Positions 9,277-17,954 of a stretch of DNA of 43,123 bases are shown one piece after another. The notes below the pieces were generated by a model. The model ran no database searches and was not told where the DNA came from. It worked only from the letters and a program-made list of their open reading frames with translations. Each line of letters starts with the position of its first letter. Position 1 is the stretch's first letter. The position numbers and the translations under genes are program-made. Origin of the DNA: Streptomyces laculatispora (lineage in GTDB: Bacteria > Actinomycetota > Actinomycetes > Streptomycetales > Streptomycetaceae); NCBI RefSeq assembly GCF_017353455.1, contig NZ_JAFMPZ010000081.1:1-43123 (forward strand), in the 5' to 3' direction.

Positions 9277-9515
9277 GGATGGGACGAGTAGCGTCGTACG
9301 CAGCCAGGAGCGACCCGGGGACGGTGGGAGCCCGGGGGCGAGCGCGTCGTGAAGATCACCCGGAGCCGTCGGAGGAACGCCGCAAGGCAAGTAGAACCGG
9401 CTTCGCACCCCAATGAGGGGGCCACGGGCGCACACCCGGGGCCAAGGAGGGTGGTACCGCGGGAACCCAACCGGTTCTCGTCCCTCCGACGGAAGTGGAA
9501 TACGTCCGCCGGAGG
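9277..9515 (+). promoter_or_regulatory. T-box riboswitch (tRNA-Ile sensing, translational type)
   Basis: This is the leader of ileS. Landmarks in order: AGTA of the specifier loop (9287-9290); an AGGAGCGA bulge; a CCCGGG/CCCGGG hairpin (9314-9319 with 9331-9336) whose loop holds GGTGGGA; then GAAG followed by the Ile specifier ATC (9355-9357); and the T-box consensus AGGGTGGTACCGCGGG (9448-9463), which pairs with the tRNA acceptor end. GGAGGG (9446-9451) can pair with CCCTCC (9482-9487). Alternatively CCTCCG (9483-9488) pairs with CGGAGG (9510-9515), which is the ileS SD. These are mutually exclusive, so uncharged tRNA should free the SD. No terminator or U-tract is present, which supports translational control. 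Confidence 0.9.
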
Positions 9516-9525
9516 AAGCCCGCAC

Positions 9526-12500
9526 ATGACATCGCCGCAGTACCGCCAGGTACCCGCCCAGGTCGACCTGCCCGCGCTGGAGCACGCAGTGCTCGACTTC
9601 TGGCGCGAGAGCAAGGTGTTCGCCAAGAGCCTCGACCAGTCCGAGGGCCGCCCCGAGTGGGTCTTCTACGAGGGCCCGCCGACCGCCAACGGAATGCCCG
9701 GCGCCCACCACATCGAGGCCCGCGTCTTCAAGGACGTCTTCCCGCGCTTCCGCACCATGCAGGGCTACCACGTCGGCCGCAAGGCCGGCTGGGACTGCCA
9801 CGGCCTGCCGGTCGAGCTCGCGGTCGAGAAGGAGCTGGGCTTCAACGGCAAGAAGGACATCGAGGCGTACGGCATCGCCGAGTTCAACGCCAAGTGCCGG
9901 GAGTCGGTCACCCGGCACACCGACGCCTTCGCCGAACTCACGACCCGGATGGGCTACTGGGTCGACCTCGACGACGCGTACCGCACGATGGACCCCGAGT
10001 ACGTCGAGTCGGTGTGGTGGTCGCTGAAGGAGATCTTCAACAAGGACCTGCTGGTCCAGGACCACCGCGTCGCCCCCTGGTGCCCGCGCTGCGGCACCGG
10101 CCTCTCGGACCACGAGCTGGCCCAGGGATACGAGACGGTCGTCGACCCGTCGGTCTTCGTGCGCTTCCCGCTCACCTCCGGCCCGCTGGCCGGCGAGGCC
10201 GCCCTCCTGGTCTGGACGACGACCCCCTGGACCCTGGTCTCCAACACCGCCGTCGCCGCGCACCCCGAGGTCGAGTACGTCGTCGCGACGAACGGCGAGG
10301 AGAAGCTCGTCGTCGCCCGCCCGCTCGTCGAGAAGGCGCTGGGCGAGGGCTGGGAGCTGACCGGCCGGTCGTTCACCGGCCGCGAGATGGAGCGCTGGAC
10401 GTACGAGCGCCCGTTCGCCCTGGTGGACTTCCCCGCGCCCGCCCACTACGTCGTCAACGCCGAGTACGTGACGACCGAGGACGGTACGGGTCTGGTCCAC
10501 CAGTCCCCCGCCTTCGGCGCCGACGACCTCCTGGTCTGCAAGGCGTACGGGCTGCCGGTGGTGAACCCGGTCCGCCCCGACGGCACCTTCGAGGAGGACG
10601 TGCCGCTGGTCGGCGGCGTCTTCTTCAAGAAGGCCGACGAGGCGCTCACCGAGGACCTCTCGGACCGCGGCCTGCTCTTCCGGCACGTCCCGTACGAGCA
10701 CAGCTACCCGCACTGCTGGCGCTGCCACACGGCGCTGCTCTACTACGCGCAGCCGTCCTGGTACATCCGCACGACCGCCGTCAAGGACCGTCTCCTGGAG
10801 GAGAACCAGAAGACCAACTGGTTCCCCGAGTCGGTCAAGAACGGCCGGTACGGCGACTGGCTGAACAACAACATCGACTGGGCGCTGTCCCGCAACCGCT
10901 ACTGGGGCACCCCGCTGCCGATCTGGCGCTGCGAGGACGACCACCTCACCTGTGTCGGTTCGCGCGCCGAGCTGAGCGAGCTGACCGGCAGCGACCTCTC
11001 CGGCCTCGATCCGCACCGGCCGTTCATCGACGAGATCACGTTCACCTGCTCGCACGAGAGCTGCCAGCTGGAGGCGTACCGCGTCCCCGAGGTCATCGAC
11101 GCCTGGTACGACTCGGGCTCGATGCCGTTCGCGCAGTGGGGCTACCCGCACAAGAACAAGGAGATCTTCGAGAGCCGCTACCCGGCGCAGTTCATCTCGG
11201 AGGCCATCGACCAGACGCGCGGGTGGTTCTACACGCTGATGGCGATCGGCACCCTGGTCTTCGACAAGTCGAGTTACGAGAACGTGGTCTGCCTGGGCCA
11301 CATCCTCGCCGAGGACGGCCGCAAGATGTCCAAGCACCTGGGCAACACCCTCGAACCGGTCCCGCTGATGGACCAGCACGGTGCCGACGCCGTGCGCTGG
11401 TTCATGGCGGCCGGCGGCTCCCCGTGGGCGGCGCGGCGCGTCGGCCACGGCACGATCCAGGAGGTCGTCCGCAAGACGCTCCTCACGTACTGGAACACGG
11501 TCGCCTTCCAGGCGCTGTACGCCCGTACGTCGAACTGGGCGCCGTCCGCGGCCGATCCGGCCCCGGCCGACCGCACGGTCCTGGACCGCTGGCTGCTGAG
11601 CGAGCTCAACGCCCTGGTGGACCAGGTCACCCAGGCGCTGGAGAGCTACGACACCCAGCGCGCCGGCAAGCTGCTCTCGGGGTTCGTCGACGATCTGTCC
11701 AACTGGTACGTGCGCCGCTCCCGCCGCCGCTTCTGGCAGGGCGACAAGGCGGCGCTGCGCACCCTGCACGAGGTCATCGAGACGGTCACCCGGCTGATGG
11801 CCCCGCTGACGCCGTTCATCACCGAGCGGGTCTGGCAGGACCTGATCGTGCCGGTCGCCCCGGACGCCCCGGAGTCGGTTCACCTCTCCGGCTGGCCGAA
11901 GGCGGACCTGGCGGCGATCGACCCCGCGCTCTCGACGCAGATGGCGCTGGTGCGCCGGCTGGTCGAGCTGGGCCGGGCCACCCGCGCCGAGTCGGGCGTC
12001 AAGACCCGTCAGCCGCTGTCCCGGGCCCTGGTCGCGGCCTCGGGCTTCGAGAGCCTCTCCCCCGCGCTGCACGCCCAGATCACCGAGGAGCTGAACGTCT
12101 CCTCGGTGGCCTCGCTGTCCGAGGTCGGCGGTTCGCTGGTCGACACGACGGCGAAGGCGAACTTCCGGGCGCTGGGCAAGCGGTTCGGCAAGGGCGTCCA
12201 GGCGGTGGCCAAGGCCGTCGCGAACGCCGACGCCGCCGCGCTGTCGCTGGCCCTGCGCGAGGGCACGGCCTCGGTCGAGGTCGACGGCGAGACGGTGTCG
12301 CTGGCCCCGGACGAGGTCATCATCACGGAGACCCCGCGCGAGGGCTGGTCGGTCGCGTCCGACTCGGGCGCCACGGTCGCCCTCGACCTGGAGATCACCC
12401 CGGAGCTGCGGCGTGCGGGCCTGGCCCGTGACGCGATCCGCCTCATCCAGGAGGCCCGCAAGAACAGCGGGCTGGACGTGGCGGACCGCATCGCCGTCCG

Positions 12501-12672
12501 CTGGACGTCCACGTCGCCCGCGACGGCCGAGGCGCTGACCGAGCACGCGTCCCTGATCGCGGACGAGGTGCTGGCCCTGGACTACGCACAGGGCGACGCG
12601 GACACGGCGTACGGCGAGCCGTTCGAGGACGAGGGCCTGTCCCTGACGTTCCGCCTCCGCAGGACGAGCTGA
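9526..12672 (+). CDS. ileS: Isoleucine-tRNA ligase
   Basis: A 1048-aa class I aminoacyl-tRNA synthetase that charges tRNA-Ile, with a Rossmann catalytic domain, editing domain (CP1, about 180-400) and C-terminal anticodon-binding region. KMSKH is at about 600-604. The first signature motif is unusual: residues 59-62 read G-A-H-H (in PPTANGMPGAHHIEA) instead of HxGH. The length and the TTPWTL editing motif (LLVWTTTPWTLVSN) fit the eukaryote-like IleS2 class. The ATG at 9526 has a strong GGAGGAAG seven nt upstream, the same bases sequestered by the T-box. The gene stands alone and is followed by two strong terminators before the convergent divIVA. Confidence 0.97.
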   Translation: MTSPQYRQVPAQVDLPALEHAVLDFWRESKVFAKSLDQSEGRPEWVFYEGPPTANGMPGAHHIEARVFKDVFPRFRTMQGYHVGRKAGWDCHGLPVELAVEKELGFNGKKDIEAYGIAEFNAKCRESVTRHTDAFAELTTRMGYWVDLDDAYRTMDPEYVESVWWSLKEIFNKDLLVQDHRVAPWCPRCGTGLSDHELAQGYETVVDPSVFVRFPLTSGPLAGEAALLVWTTTPWTLVSNTAVAAHPEVEYVVATNGEEKLVVARPLVEKALGEGWELTGRSFTGREMERWTYERPFALVDFPAPAHYVVNAEYVTTEDGTGLVHQSPAFGADDLLVCKAYGLPVVNPVRPDGTFEEDVPLVGGVFFKKADEALTEDLSDRGLLFRHVPYEHSYPHCWRCHTALLYYAQPSWYIRTTAVKDRLLEENQKTNWFPESVKNGRYGDWLNNNIDWALSRNRYWGTPLPIWRCEDDHLTCVGSRAELSELTGSDLSGLDPHRPFIDEITFTCSHESCQLEAYRVPEVIDAWYDSGSMPFAQWGYPHKNKEIFESRYPAQFISEAIDQTRGWFYTLMAIGTLVFDKSSYENVVCLGHILAEDGRKMSKHLGNTLEPVPLMDQHGADAVRWFMAAGGSPWAARRVGHGTIQEVVRKTLLTYWNTVAFQALYARTSNWAPSAADPAPADRTVLDRWLLSELNALVDQVTQALESYDTQRAGKLLSGFVDDLSNWYVRRSRRRFWQGDKAALRTLHEVIETVTRLMAPLTPFITERVWQDLIVPVAPDAPESVHLSGWPKADLAAIDPALSTQMALVRRLVELGRATRAESGVKTRQPLSRALVAASGFESLSPALHAQITEELNVSSVASLSEVGGSLVDTTAKANFRALGKRFGKGVQAVAKAVANADAAALSLALREGTASVEVDGETVSLAPDEVIITETPREGWSVASDSGATVALDLEITPELRRAGLARDAIRLIQEARKNSGLDVADRIAVRWTSTSPATAEALTEHASLIADEVLALDYAQGDADTAYGEPFEDEGLSLTFRLRRTS

Positions 12673-12683
12673 CCTCACCGCTG

Positions 12684-12720
12684 AAGGGCCCGGCCGGAAC
12701 TCTCCTCCGGCCGGGCCCTT
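12684..12720 (+). terminator. ileS terminator
   Basis: A perfect 14-bp stem, AAGGGCCCGGCCGG (12684-12697) pairing with 12707-12720, with a 9-nt loop and ending in CTTCCTGTTGT. It lies 12 nt after the ileS stop codon. Confidence 0.85.
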
Positions 12721-12753
12721 CCTGTTGTCCCCTACCCGCCCCTTCCCGTGCCC

Positions 12754-12826
12754 GGGGCTCCGCCCTCAAACGCCGGCGAGGCCGAGCCTCACGCCCAGGC
12801 GCGCAGATCAAGCCGGGCGGAGCCCC
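12754..12826. repeat. 73-bp intergenic element with 12-bp inverted ends
   Basis: GGGGCTCCGCCC (12754-12765) is exactly complementary to GGGCGGAGCCCC (12815-12826). Between them lies CTCAAACGCCGGC followed by GAGGCCGAGC. I recognise the CTCAAACGCCGG-type core as a sequence that recurs between genes in many Streptomyces chromosomes; that recollection could not be checked here. It is non-coding and probably a REP/MITE-like element or a relic of one. Confidence 0.5.
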
Positions 12827-12860
12827 CGAGAACCCCGGGCCTCCGCGCCGCCCACGACAA

Positions 12861-12898
12861 AGGGCCGGGCCCCGGGGAAAACCCCGGGGCCCGGCCCT
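12861..12898 (-). terminator. divIVA terminator (bidirectional hairpin)
   Basis: A perfect 17-bp GC stem (12861-12877 with 12882-12898) closing an AAAA loop, 40 nt beyond the divIVA stop. It should end the minus-strand dcw transcripts and can also stop any ileS read-through. Confidence 0.85.
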
Positions 12899-12938
12899 CA
12901 GCCTGCCGACGGCTACGCGCTCATCGCGCGACGGCCGC

Positions 12939-14090
12939 TCAGTTGTCGTCCTCGTCGATCAGGAACCCGCGCATCGGCGAGGGCGCCTGCTGCATCGGCT
13001 GCGGCGCCTGCGGCCGCACCGGTGCCATCGGCTGAGTCATCGCCGGTGACATCTGCTGCTGGCCACCGTACGAGGGGGCAGCGCCCATGGACGGGTTGCC
13101 GCCCATCTGCTGGTTGCCGTGACCGCCGTGGTTGCCGCCCATGCCGTGCCCCATGGCACCCGCACCGGCCGGAGCCAGCGAGGGCGACGGCGGCAGCGAA
13201 GCGGTCGCCGGGGTACGCGGCGGAGCGAGCGAGTCGTCCGCCTGGGTCTCCAGCTGACGCAGCTGGCTCTCCAGGTAGGACTTCAGACGCGTCCGGTACT
13301 CGCGCTCGAAGCCACGCAGGTCCTCGACCTTGCGCTCCAGCGTCGCGCGGGCCGACTCCAGGGAGCCCATCGCCACGCGGTGCTTCTCCTGCGCGTCCCG
13401 CTCCAGGGCGTCCGCCTTGGCACGCGCGTCGCGCTCCAGGCCCTCGGCACGGCTGCGCGCCTCGCCGACGATCTTGTTGGCCTCGGAACGGGCCTCCGCG
13501 ATCGCCTGGTCGGCGGTCTGCTGCGCCAGGGAGAGGACACGGGCGGCGCTGTCGCCGCCGGGGCCCTGCTGCTGCTGCATCTGCGGCGGCTGCTGCTGCT
13601 GCTGCATCTGCTGCATCTGCTGCTGCTGGGGGTTGTGACCGCCCATGGGGCCGCCCATCGGACCACCCATGGGACCGCCCTGCATCGGGCCGGGGCCGTG
13701 CGGGCCCTGCGGGCCGGGGCCGTGCGGGCCCTGGGGGCCGTGGCCGCTGGGGCCGGCGGGCAGCTGCGGAGCGCCACCGGGCAGCTGGGGGGGACCCATC
13801 TGCGGGGGCTGCTGCTGCTGGACCGGCGGACCAGATATGGCGGCCGGCACCGGTGCGCCGGGCCGGTCCTGCTGCTCCGGCTTGCGCATACCTTGCTGCT
13901 GCTGGTTCTGCGCGGCGGCACGCGTGGCGGCGGCCAGCTTGGCGCGCAGGTCCTCGTTCTCACGGAGCAGGCGGGTCAGCTCCGATTCGACCTCGTCGAG
14001 GAAGGCGTCAACCTCGTCCTCGTCATAGCCTTCTCGGAGGCGGACCGTCGTGAACTGCTTGTTCCGCACGTCCTCGGGGGTCAGCGGCAT
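12939..14090 (-). CDS. divIVA: Polar growth and division scaffold DivIVA (Wag31)
   Basis: A 383-aa coiled-coil protein that marks hyphal tips and branch sites in Streptomyces and recruits the wall synthesis machinery. The N-terminal lipid-binding domain is clear (MPLTPEDVRNKQFTTVRLREGYDEDEVD, residues 1-60). A low-complexity Gln/Pro/Gly/Met linker follows (about 62-190), including PQGP- and GPMG-type repeats and poly-Gln, then a second coiled coil (about 195-300) and a Gly/Met/Gln-rich tail ending MRGFLIDEDDN. The start at 14090 has GAGGTGAAG just upstream. It is the last gene of the dcw run and is separated by 49 nt from yggT. Confidence 0.95.
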   Translation of the reverse strand: MPLTPEDVRNKQFTTVRLREGYDEDEVDAFLDEVESELTRLLRENEDLRAKLAAATRAAAQNQQQQGMRKPEQQDRPGAPVPAAISGPPVQQQQPPQMGPPQLPGGAPQLPAGPSGHGPQGPHGPGPQGPHGPGPMQGGPMGGPMGGPMGGHNPQQQQMQQMQQQQQPPQMQQQQGPGGDSAARVLSLAQQTADQAIAEARSEANKIVGEARSRAEGLERDARAKADALERDAQEKHRVAMGSLESARATLERKVEDLRGFEREYRTRLKSYLESQLRQLETQADDSLAPPRTPATASLPPSPSLAPAGAGAMGHGMGGNHGGHGNQQMGGNPSMGAAPSYGGQQQMSPAMTQPMAPVRPQAPQPMQQAPSPMRGFLIDEDDN

Positions 14091-14139
14091 CTCTTCTTCA
14101 CCTCTACGTAGTCGTCGGCAGTCGGCAAGACCGTATCGC

Positions 14140-14424
14140 TCACAACCTGATCACGACGCTGATCAGGATGGAAACGATGATCATCAGAACGAAGAAGGAC
14201 AGGTCGAGTGCCACGCCCCCGAGACGCAGCGGCGGAATGAACCGCCGCAGGAGCTTGAGCGGTGGATCGGTGACCGTGTAAGTGGCCTCAAGAACGACCA
14301 CCATCGGCTTGCCCGGCTGCCATGAACGTGCGAACTGGAAGACGTAGTCCATGACAAGCCGGAAGATCAGCACGATGAGGAAACACATCAACGCGATGTA
14401 GACAACACTTTGAGCGACGCCCAT
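14140..14424 (-). CDS. YggT family membrane protein (YlmG)
   Basis: A 94-aa integral membrane protein with two hydrophobic helices (about 5-30 and 70-92) separated by a short loop carrying the conserved TDPPLKLLRRFIPPLRLGGVALD segment of the YggT/YlmG family. In Gram-positive bacteria and chloroplasts this family is tied to division or membrane organisation, but the molecular function is unknown. It sits between sepF and divIVA, the usual ylmDEFG-divIVA order. The start at 14424 is preceded by GAGAGGGAAG. A small CCGGCC/GGCCGG hairpin lies in the 71-nt gap from sepF. Confidence 0.9.
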   Translation of the reverse strand: MGVAQSVVYIALMCFLIVLIFRLVMDYVFQFARSWQPGKPMVVVLEATYTVTDPPLKLLRRFIPPLRLGGVALDLSFFVLMIIVSILISVVIRL

Positions 14425-14495
14425 CCTCGCGCTTCCCTCTCCCCTGGCTCTCGTAGCTCCGGCCTCTCGGCCGGGTTGTTCCCGGTGTCGTGTTC

Positions 14496-15107
14496 TCAGC
14501 TCTGGTTGAAGAATCCGCCCTCTGCGATGCGGGCCTTGTCCTCCGCCGTGACATCGACGTTAGCAGGCGACAACAGAAAGACCTTCTGCGTCACTCGCTC
14601 AATGCTGCCATGGAGACCGAAGACGAGTCCCGCGGCAAAGTCGACAAGTCGCTTTGCGTCCGTGTCGTCCATCTCCGTGAGATTCATGATCACCGGAGTG
14701 CCCTCACGGAAGTGTTCCCCGATGGTACGGGCCTCGTTGTAGGTCCTGGGGTGCAGCGTGGTGATGCGGTAGGGCTCCCGCTCGGACACAACCTTGGGCA
14801 TGATCACCGGTGCGTTCTTCTCCAAGTTCGAGCGTTCAGGTGTGATGGATGCCACGGGGGCGATTCGGGCGGGTCGCTCTCGCTCGGCCGGGATCTGAAC
14901 CGGCTCCCGCTGCGCCGGAGGCTGCACCGCTCGTACCGGTTCGTCCCGTTCGCGCTCCACCTGATGCGCGGGCTGGTGCCGGCGCCGGTCCCGCTCGGGT
15001 TCCGGCTCGGGTTCGAATTCGTCGTCGGGGTCGAACCCCGGACCGTCGTACCCATCGTCCTCCACGAGGCCGAGGTAGACCGCCATCTTGCGCATCGCGC
15101 CGGCCAT
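14496..15107 (-). CDS. sepF: Cell division protein SepF
   Basis: A 203-aa FtsZ-binding protein that tethers the Z ring to the membrane in bacteria lacking FtsA. The N-terminal amphipathic anchor is [17 protein letters not shown]. An acidic and then Arg/Pro-rich linker spans about 18-90. The C-terminal SepF core follows, with [20 protein letters not shown] and [34 protein letters not shown] and the typical end GGFFNQS. The start at 15107 has GGAGG nine nt upstream. A 125-nt gap from the yggS gene with an inverted repeat suggests a local promoter or processing site, so sepF may be expressed partly on its own. Confidence 0.95.
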   Translation of the reverse strand: MAGAMRKMAVYLGLVEDDGYDGPGFDPDDEFEPEPEPERDRRRHQPAHQVERERDEPVRAVQPPAQREPVQIPAERERPARIAPVASITPERSNLEKNAPVIMPKVVSEREPYRITTLHPRTYNEARTIGEHFREGTPVIMNLTEMDDTDAKRLVDFAAGLVFGLHGSIERVTQKVFLLSPANVDVTAEDKARIAEGGFFNQS

Positions 15108-15129
15108 GCTCTGAGTCCTCCGCTCTGTG

Positions 15130-15166
15130 GTGGATCGGCATCTGTCACCAAGTGCCCGCGATCCAC
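15130..15166 (-). promoter_or_regulatory. Inverted repeat in the sepF leader
   Basis: GTGGATCG (15130-15137) and CGATCCAC (15159-15166), 8-bp arms with a 21-nt spacer, lie 23-59 nt upstream of the sepF start. It may be an operator or an mRNA hairpin. A possible promoter element lies just upstream (minus-strand TGGTCA, then GATAGG), but the match is weak. Confidence 0.35.
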
Positions 15167-15232
15167 TGTGGCCTATCCGCCATGGGCGGTAATGACCATA
15201 TTTTCTGCTGTGGTCCGACTTGCTTGGCGACG

Positions 15233-15952
15233 TTACCCGAGCCCGGGTCGGACTCCGAGTACCGCAGTACCGACGCGCACATGTGTCGCTCCGGCCGCAA
15301 TCGCGTCCTCAAGGTCCGCACTCATCCCTGCAGAGACCATGTTCGCAGCCGGATGGTTCCCGCGCAGCCGGGATGAGATTTCCATCAACCGGTCGAACGC
15401 CGCCCGTTGCCTGCCGGCGAACGGCCCGGCGAGCGGTGCGACGGTCATCAGACCGGCCAGCCGCAGCCCGGGGGCGGATTCGACCGCGGCGGCCAACTCC
15501 TCGACCCCGTCGGGGGCTACGCCGCCCCGCTCCCCGCGTTCACCGCTCTCCGCGTCGAGCGCGACCTGGATGAGACACCCGAGTTCACGACCGTCACGCG
15601 CGGCCGCCGCGGAGAGTGCCGTCACCAGCTTGGTGCGGTCCACCGACTGCACGACATCGGCATAACTCACCACAGAACGAACCTTATTCGTCTGCAATTG
15701 ACCGACAAAGTGCCATGTGAGGGACAGATCAGCACATGCGGCGGCCTTGGGAGCCGCGTCCTGGTCGCGATTCTCCGCGACCTGACGCACGCCGATTTCG
15801 TGCAGGATCCGCACATCGCTCGCGGGATAGGTCTTGGTGACCACGATGAGGGTCACCTCTTCCCGCTTGCGACCGGCGGCGGCGCAGGCGGAAGCAATGC
15901 GTTGCTCCACCTCTGTGAGATTTGCCGCGAGTTGAGCCTTACGGTCCGTCAT
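15233..15952 (-). CDS. YggS/PLPBP family pyridoxal-phosphate homeostasis protein (YlmE)
   Basis: A 239-aa fold-type III PLP-binding protein of the YggS/PROSC/YlmE family, which buffers free PLP and affects amino-acid and vitamin B6 balance rather than having a known catalytic role. The PLP lysine is in [10 protein letters not shown] (about residue 40). [12 protein letters not shown] and the C-terminal [27 protein letters not shown] are both diagnostic. One oddity is [13 protein letters not shown] where the family usually has an ENY-Q-E-type segment. It begins 6 nt after pgeF and is likely co-transcribed with ftsZ and pgeF. Confidence 0.93.
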   Translation of the reverse strand: MTDRKAQLAANLTEVEQRIASACAAAGRKREEVTLIVVTKTYPASDVRILHEIGVRQVAENRDQDAAPKAAACADLSLTWHFVGQLQTNKVRSVVSYADVVQSVDRTKLVTALSAAAARDGRELGCLIQVALDAESGERGERGGVAPDGVEELAAAVESAPGLRLAGLMTVAPLAGPFAGRQRAAFDRLMEISSRLRGNHPAANMVSAGMSADLEDAIAAGATHVRVGTAVLGVRPGLG

Positions 15953-15958
15953 GCCCTA

Positions 15959-16717
15959 TCAGTCCAACCAGACATATCCGGCGAGCCGCCCCGTGGTGCG
16001 GTCGCGTCGGTACGAGAAATGGTCGCCCGATTCGAGGGTGCAGAAGGGCGACATGTGCCGGTCGGTGACTCCGAGGGCATCGAGCTGGGCATGGACTCCG
16101 GCGGTGACGTCCACGGCCGGGGTTCCCCAGCTTGTCTCGGACCAGGAGGCGGGGACGCTCGCGGCGACCTCGTCCCGCATGGCGGCCGGGACCTCGTAGC
16201 ACCGTCCGCAGACGGCCGGCCCGGTGCGGGCGATGATCCGCGAGGTGTCCGCGCCGAGCCGGACCATGGCCCCGATCGCGGCGGGCACCACTCCGGCGAC
16301 CAGACCCGGACGGCCCGCATGGGCCGCTGCGACGATTCCGGCGACCGGATCGGCGAGCAGTACGGGGGTGCAGTCCGCGGTGAGGACGGCGAGCGGGAGT
16401 CCGCGCCGCGCGGTCACCACCGCGTCCACGGCGGGAATCCCGAGCGTGTCGCCCCACGGCCCGTCGACCACGGCCACGTCCCTGCCGTGGACCTGGTTCA
16501 TCCAGACGACCTGCGCCGGGTCGAGCCCGCGACTGCGGGCGGCACGCTCGCGGTTGGCGAGAACGGCGGCGGGGTCGTCACCGACCGCGCCGCCGAGGTT
16601 GAGCTCCGCATACGGGGCGGCGCTCACTCCGCCCCACCTGTCGGTGAAGGAGAAGTGGGCGCCGCCCCCTGAAGAAACAGAATCCTTCGAGCTCACTGCG
16701 TGTTGCGGACCTATCAC
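15959..16717 (-). CDS. pgeF: Peptidoglycan editing factor PgeF / laccase-domain protein (YlmD)
   Basis: A 252-aa protein of the YfiH/YlmD family. E. coli YfiH (PgeF) removes mis-incorporated L-Ser from UDP-MurNAc-L-Ser, and older annotations call the family multicopper polyphenol oxidase. The conserved metal and active-site residues are present: His in NQVHGRDV, Cys in [12 protein letters not shown] and His in [11 protein letters not shown]. Its GTG start at 16717 overlaps the TGA of ftsZ by four nt, so its translation should be coupled to ftsZ. Location beside the Mur/Fts genes fits a wall-precursor proofreading role. Confidence 0.9.
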   Translation of the reverse strand: MIGPQHAVSSKDSVSSGGGAHFSFTDRWGGVSAAPYAELNLGGAVGDDPAAVLANRERAARSRGLDPAQVVWMNQVHGRDVAVVDGPWGDTLGIPAVDAVVTARRGLPLAVLTADCTPVLLADPVAGIVAAAHAGRPGLVAGVVPAAIGAMVRLGADTSRIIARTGPAVCGRCYEVPAAMRDEVAASVPASWSETSWGTPAVDVTAGVHAQLDALGVTDRHMSPFCTLESGDHFSYRRDRTTGRLAGYVWLD

Positions 16718-17928
16718 TTCAAGAAGTCCGGAACATCCAGCTCTTCGGCCTGGGAGTCCTGGTAGGGACGGGCCGGCGGGACGTGCGGCGGAGCGACCGA
16801 CGGCCGGTGGCTCTCACTGGCCACCGGAACCGGCTCGGTCTGGACCGGGCTCTCCTCGCGCGGGGGCACGGAGCCCAGTCCGCTCGTCTGGCGCACGGGC
16901 TCGGCGGCCCGGACCGGCGGAGCCGACTCCTCACGCTTGGCGGAGTTGGCTCCCAGGACGTTCTCGCGACGGGCCGGCGGCTGTCCGCCGTCGAATCCCG
17001 CGGCGATCACGGTGACCCGCACCTCGTCGCCCAGTGCGTCGTCGATGACCGCACCGAAGATGATGTTCGCCTCGGGGTGTGCCGCCTCGCTCACCAGCTG
17101 GGCGGCCTCGTTGATCTCGAAGAGACCGAGGTCGCTGCCGCCGGAGATGGAGAGCAGGACACCTCGGGCGCCGTCGATGGACGCCTCCAGGAGCGGCGAG
17201 GAGATCGCCATCTCGGCCGCCGCCACCGCACGGTCGTCGCCGCGCGCCGAGCCGATGCCCATGAGTGCCGATCCGGCCTCGGACATGACCGACTTGACGT
17301 CGGCGAAGTCGAGGTTGATCAGACCCGGGGTGGTGATGAGGTCGGTGATGCCCTGGACACCCGAGAGCAGCACCTGGTCGGCCGACTTGAACGCGTCGAG
17401 CACGCTGACCTGGCGGTCCGAGATGGACAGCAGTCGGTCGTTGGGAATGACGATGAGGGTGTCGACCTCTTCGCGGAGTTCGGCGATGCCGTCCTCCGCC
17501 TGGTTCGCGCGACGTCTGCCCTCGAAGGTGAACGGGCGGGTGACCACGCCGATCGTCAGGGCGCCGAGCGAGCGCGCGATATTGGCGACGACGGGTGCGC
17601 CACCGGTGCCGGTGCCACCGCCTTCGCCTGCGGTGACGAAGACCATGTCGGCCCCCTTGAGGACCTCCTCGATCTCTTCACGGTGGTCCTCTGCCGCCTT
17701 GCGACCGACGGCCGGGTTCGCCCCGGCGCCGAGGCCACGGGTGAGTTCACGGCCGACGTCGAGCTTGACGTCGGCGTCGCTCATCAACAGGGCTTGCGCA
17801 TCAGTGTTGATCGCGATGAACTCGACGCCCTTGAGACCGACCTCGATCATTCGGTTGATGGCATTGACACCACCGCCGCCGACACCGATGACCTTGATGA
17901 CTGCGAGGTAGTTCTGCGGTGCTGCCAC
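16714..17928 (-). CDS. ftsZ: Cell division GTPase FtsZ
   Basis: A 404-aa tubulin homologue that forms the Z ring. The GTP-binding signature GGGTGTG is at about 103-109. The T7 synergy loop ([15 protein letters not shown]) and the C-terminal core ([11 protein letters not shown]) are intact. A variable linker of about 80 residues ends in the conserved tail DVPDFLK that binds SepF and other partners. The GTG at 17928 ([15 protein letters not shown]) is chosen because GAGAGG lies 8 nt upstream and homologues begin there. Upstream is a 276-bp non-coding region with promoter-like elements and three GACAC motifs; in Streptomyces ftsZ is up-regulated for sporulation septation. Confidence 0.98.
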   Translation of the reverse strand: MAAPQNYLAVIKVIGVGGGGVNAINRMIEVGLKGVEFIAINTDAQALLMSDADVKLDVGRELTRGLGAGANPAVGRKAAEDHREEIEEVLKGADMVFVTAGEGGGTGTGGAPVVANIARSLGALTIGVVTRPFTFEGRRRANQAEDGIAELREEVDTLIVIPNDRLLSISDRQVSVLDAFKSADQVLLSGVQGITDLITTPGLINLDFADVKSVMSEAGSALMGIGSARGDDRAVAAAEMAISSPLLEASIDGARGVLLSISGGSDLGLFEINEAAQLVSEAAHPEANIIFGAVIDDALGDEVRVTVIAAGFDGGQPPARRENVLGANSAKREESAPPVRAAEPVRQTSGLGSVPPREESPVQTEPVPVASESHRPSVAPPHVPPARPYQDSQAEELDVPDFLK

Positions 17929-17954
17929 GTCGAAGGCCTCTCGCCTCGAGTTAC

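Noticed and set aside
9220..12678. A 1152-codon open frame antisense to ileS
   Set aside because: It mirrors ileS codon by codon, is full of Arg/Val/Asp/Gly low-information sequence, and has no domain. Such shadows are normal at this GC content.
13567..13760. CRISPR-like repetitive pattern
   Set aside because: The repeats are triplet and GPMG/PQGP coding repeats within divIVA, with no spacer structure.
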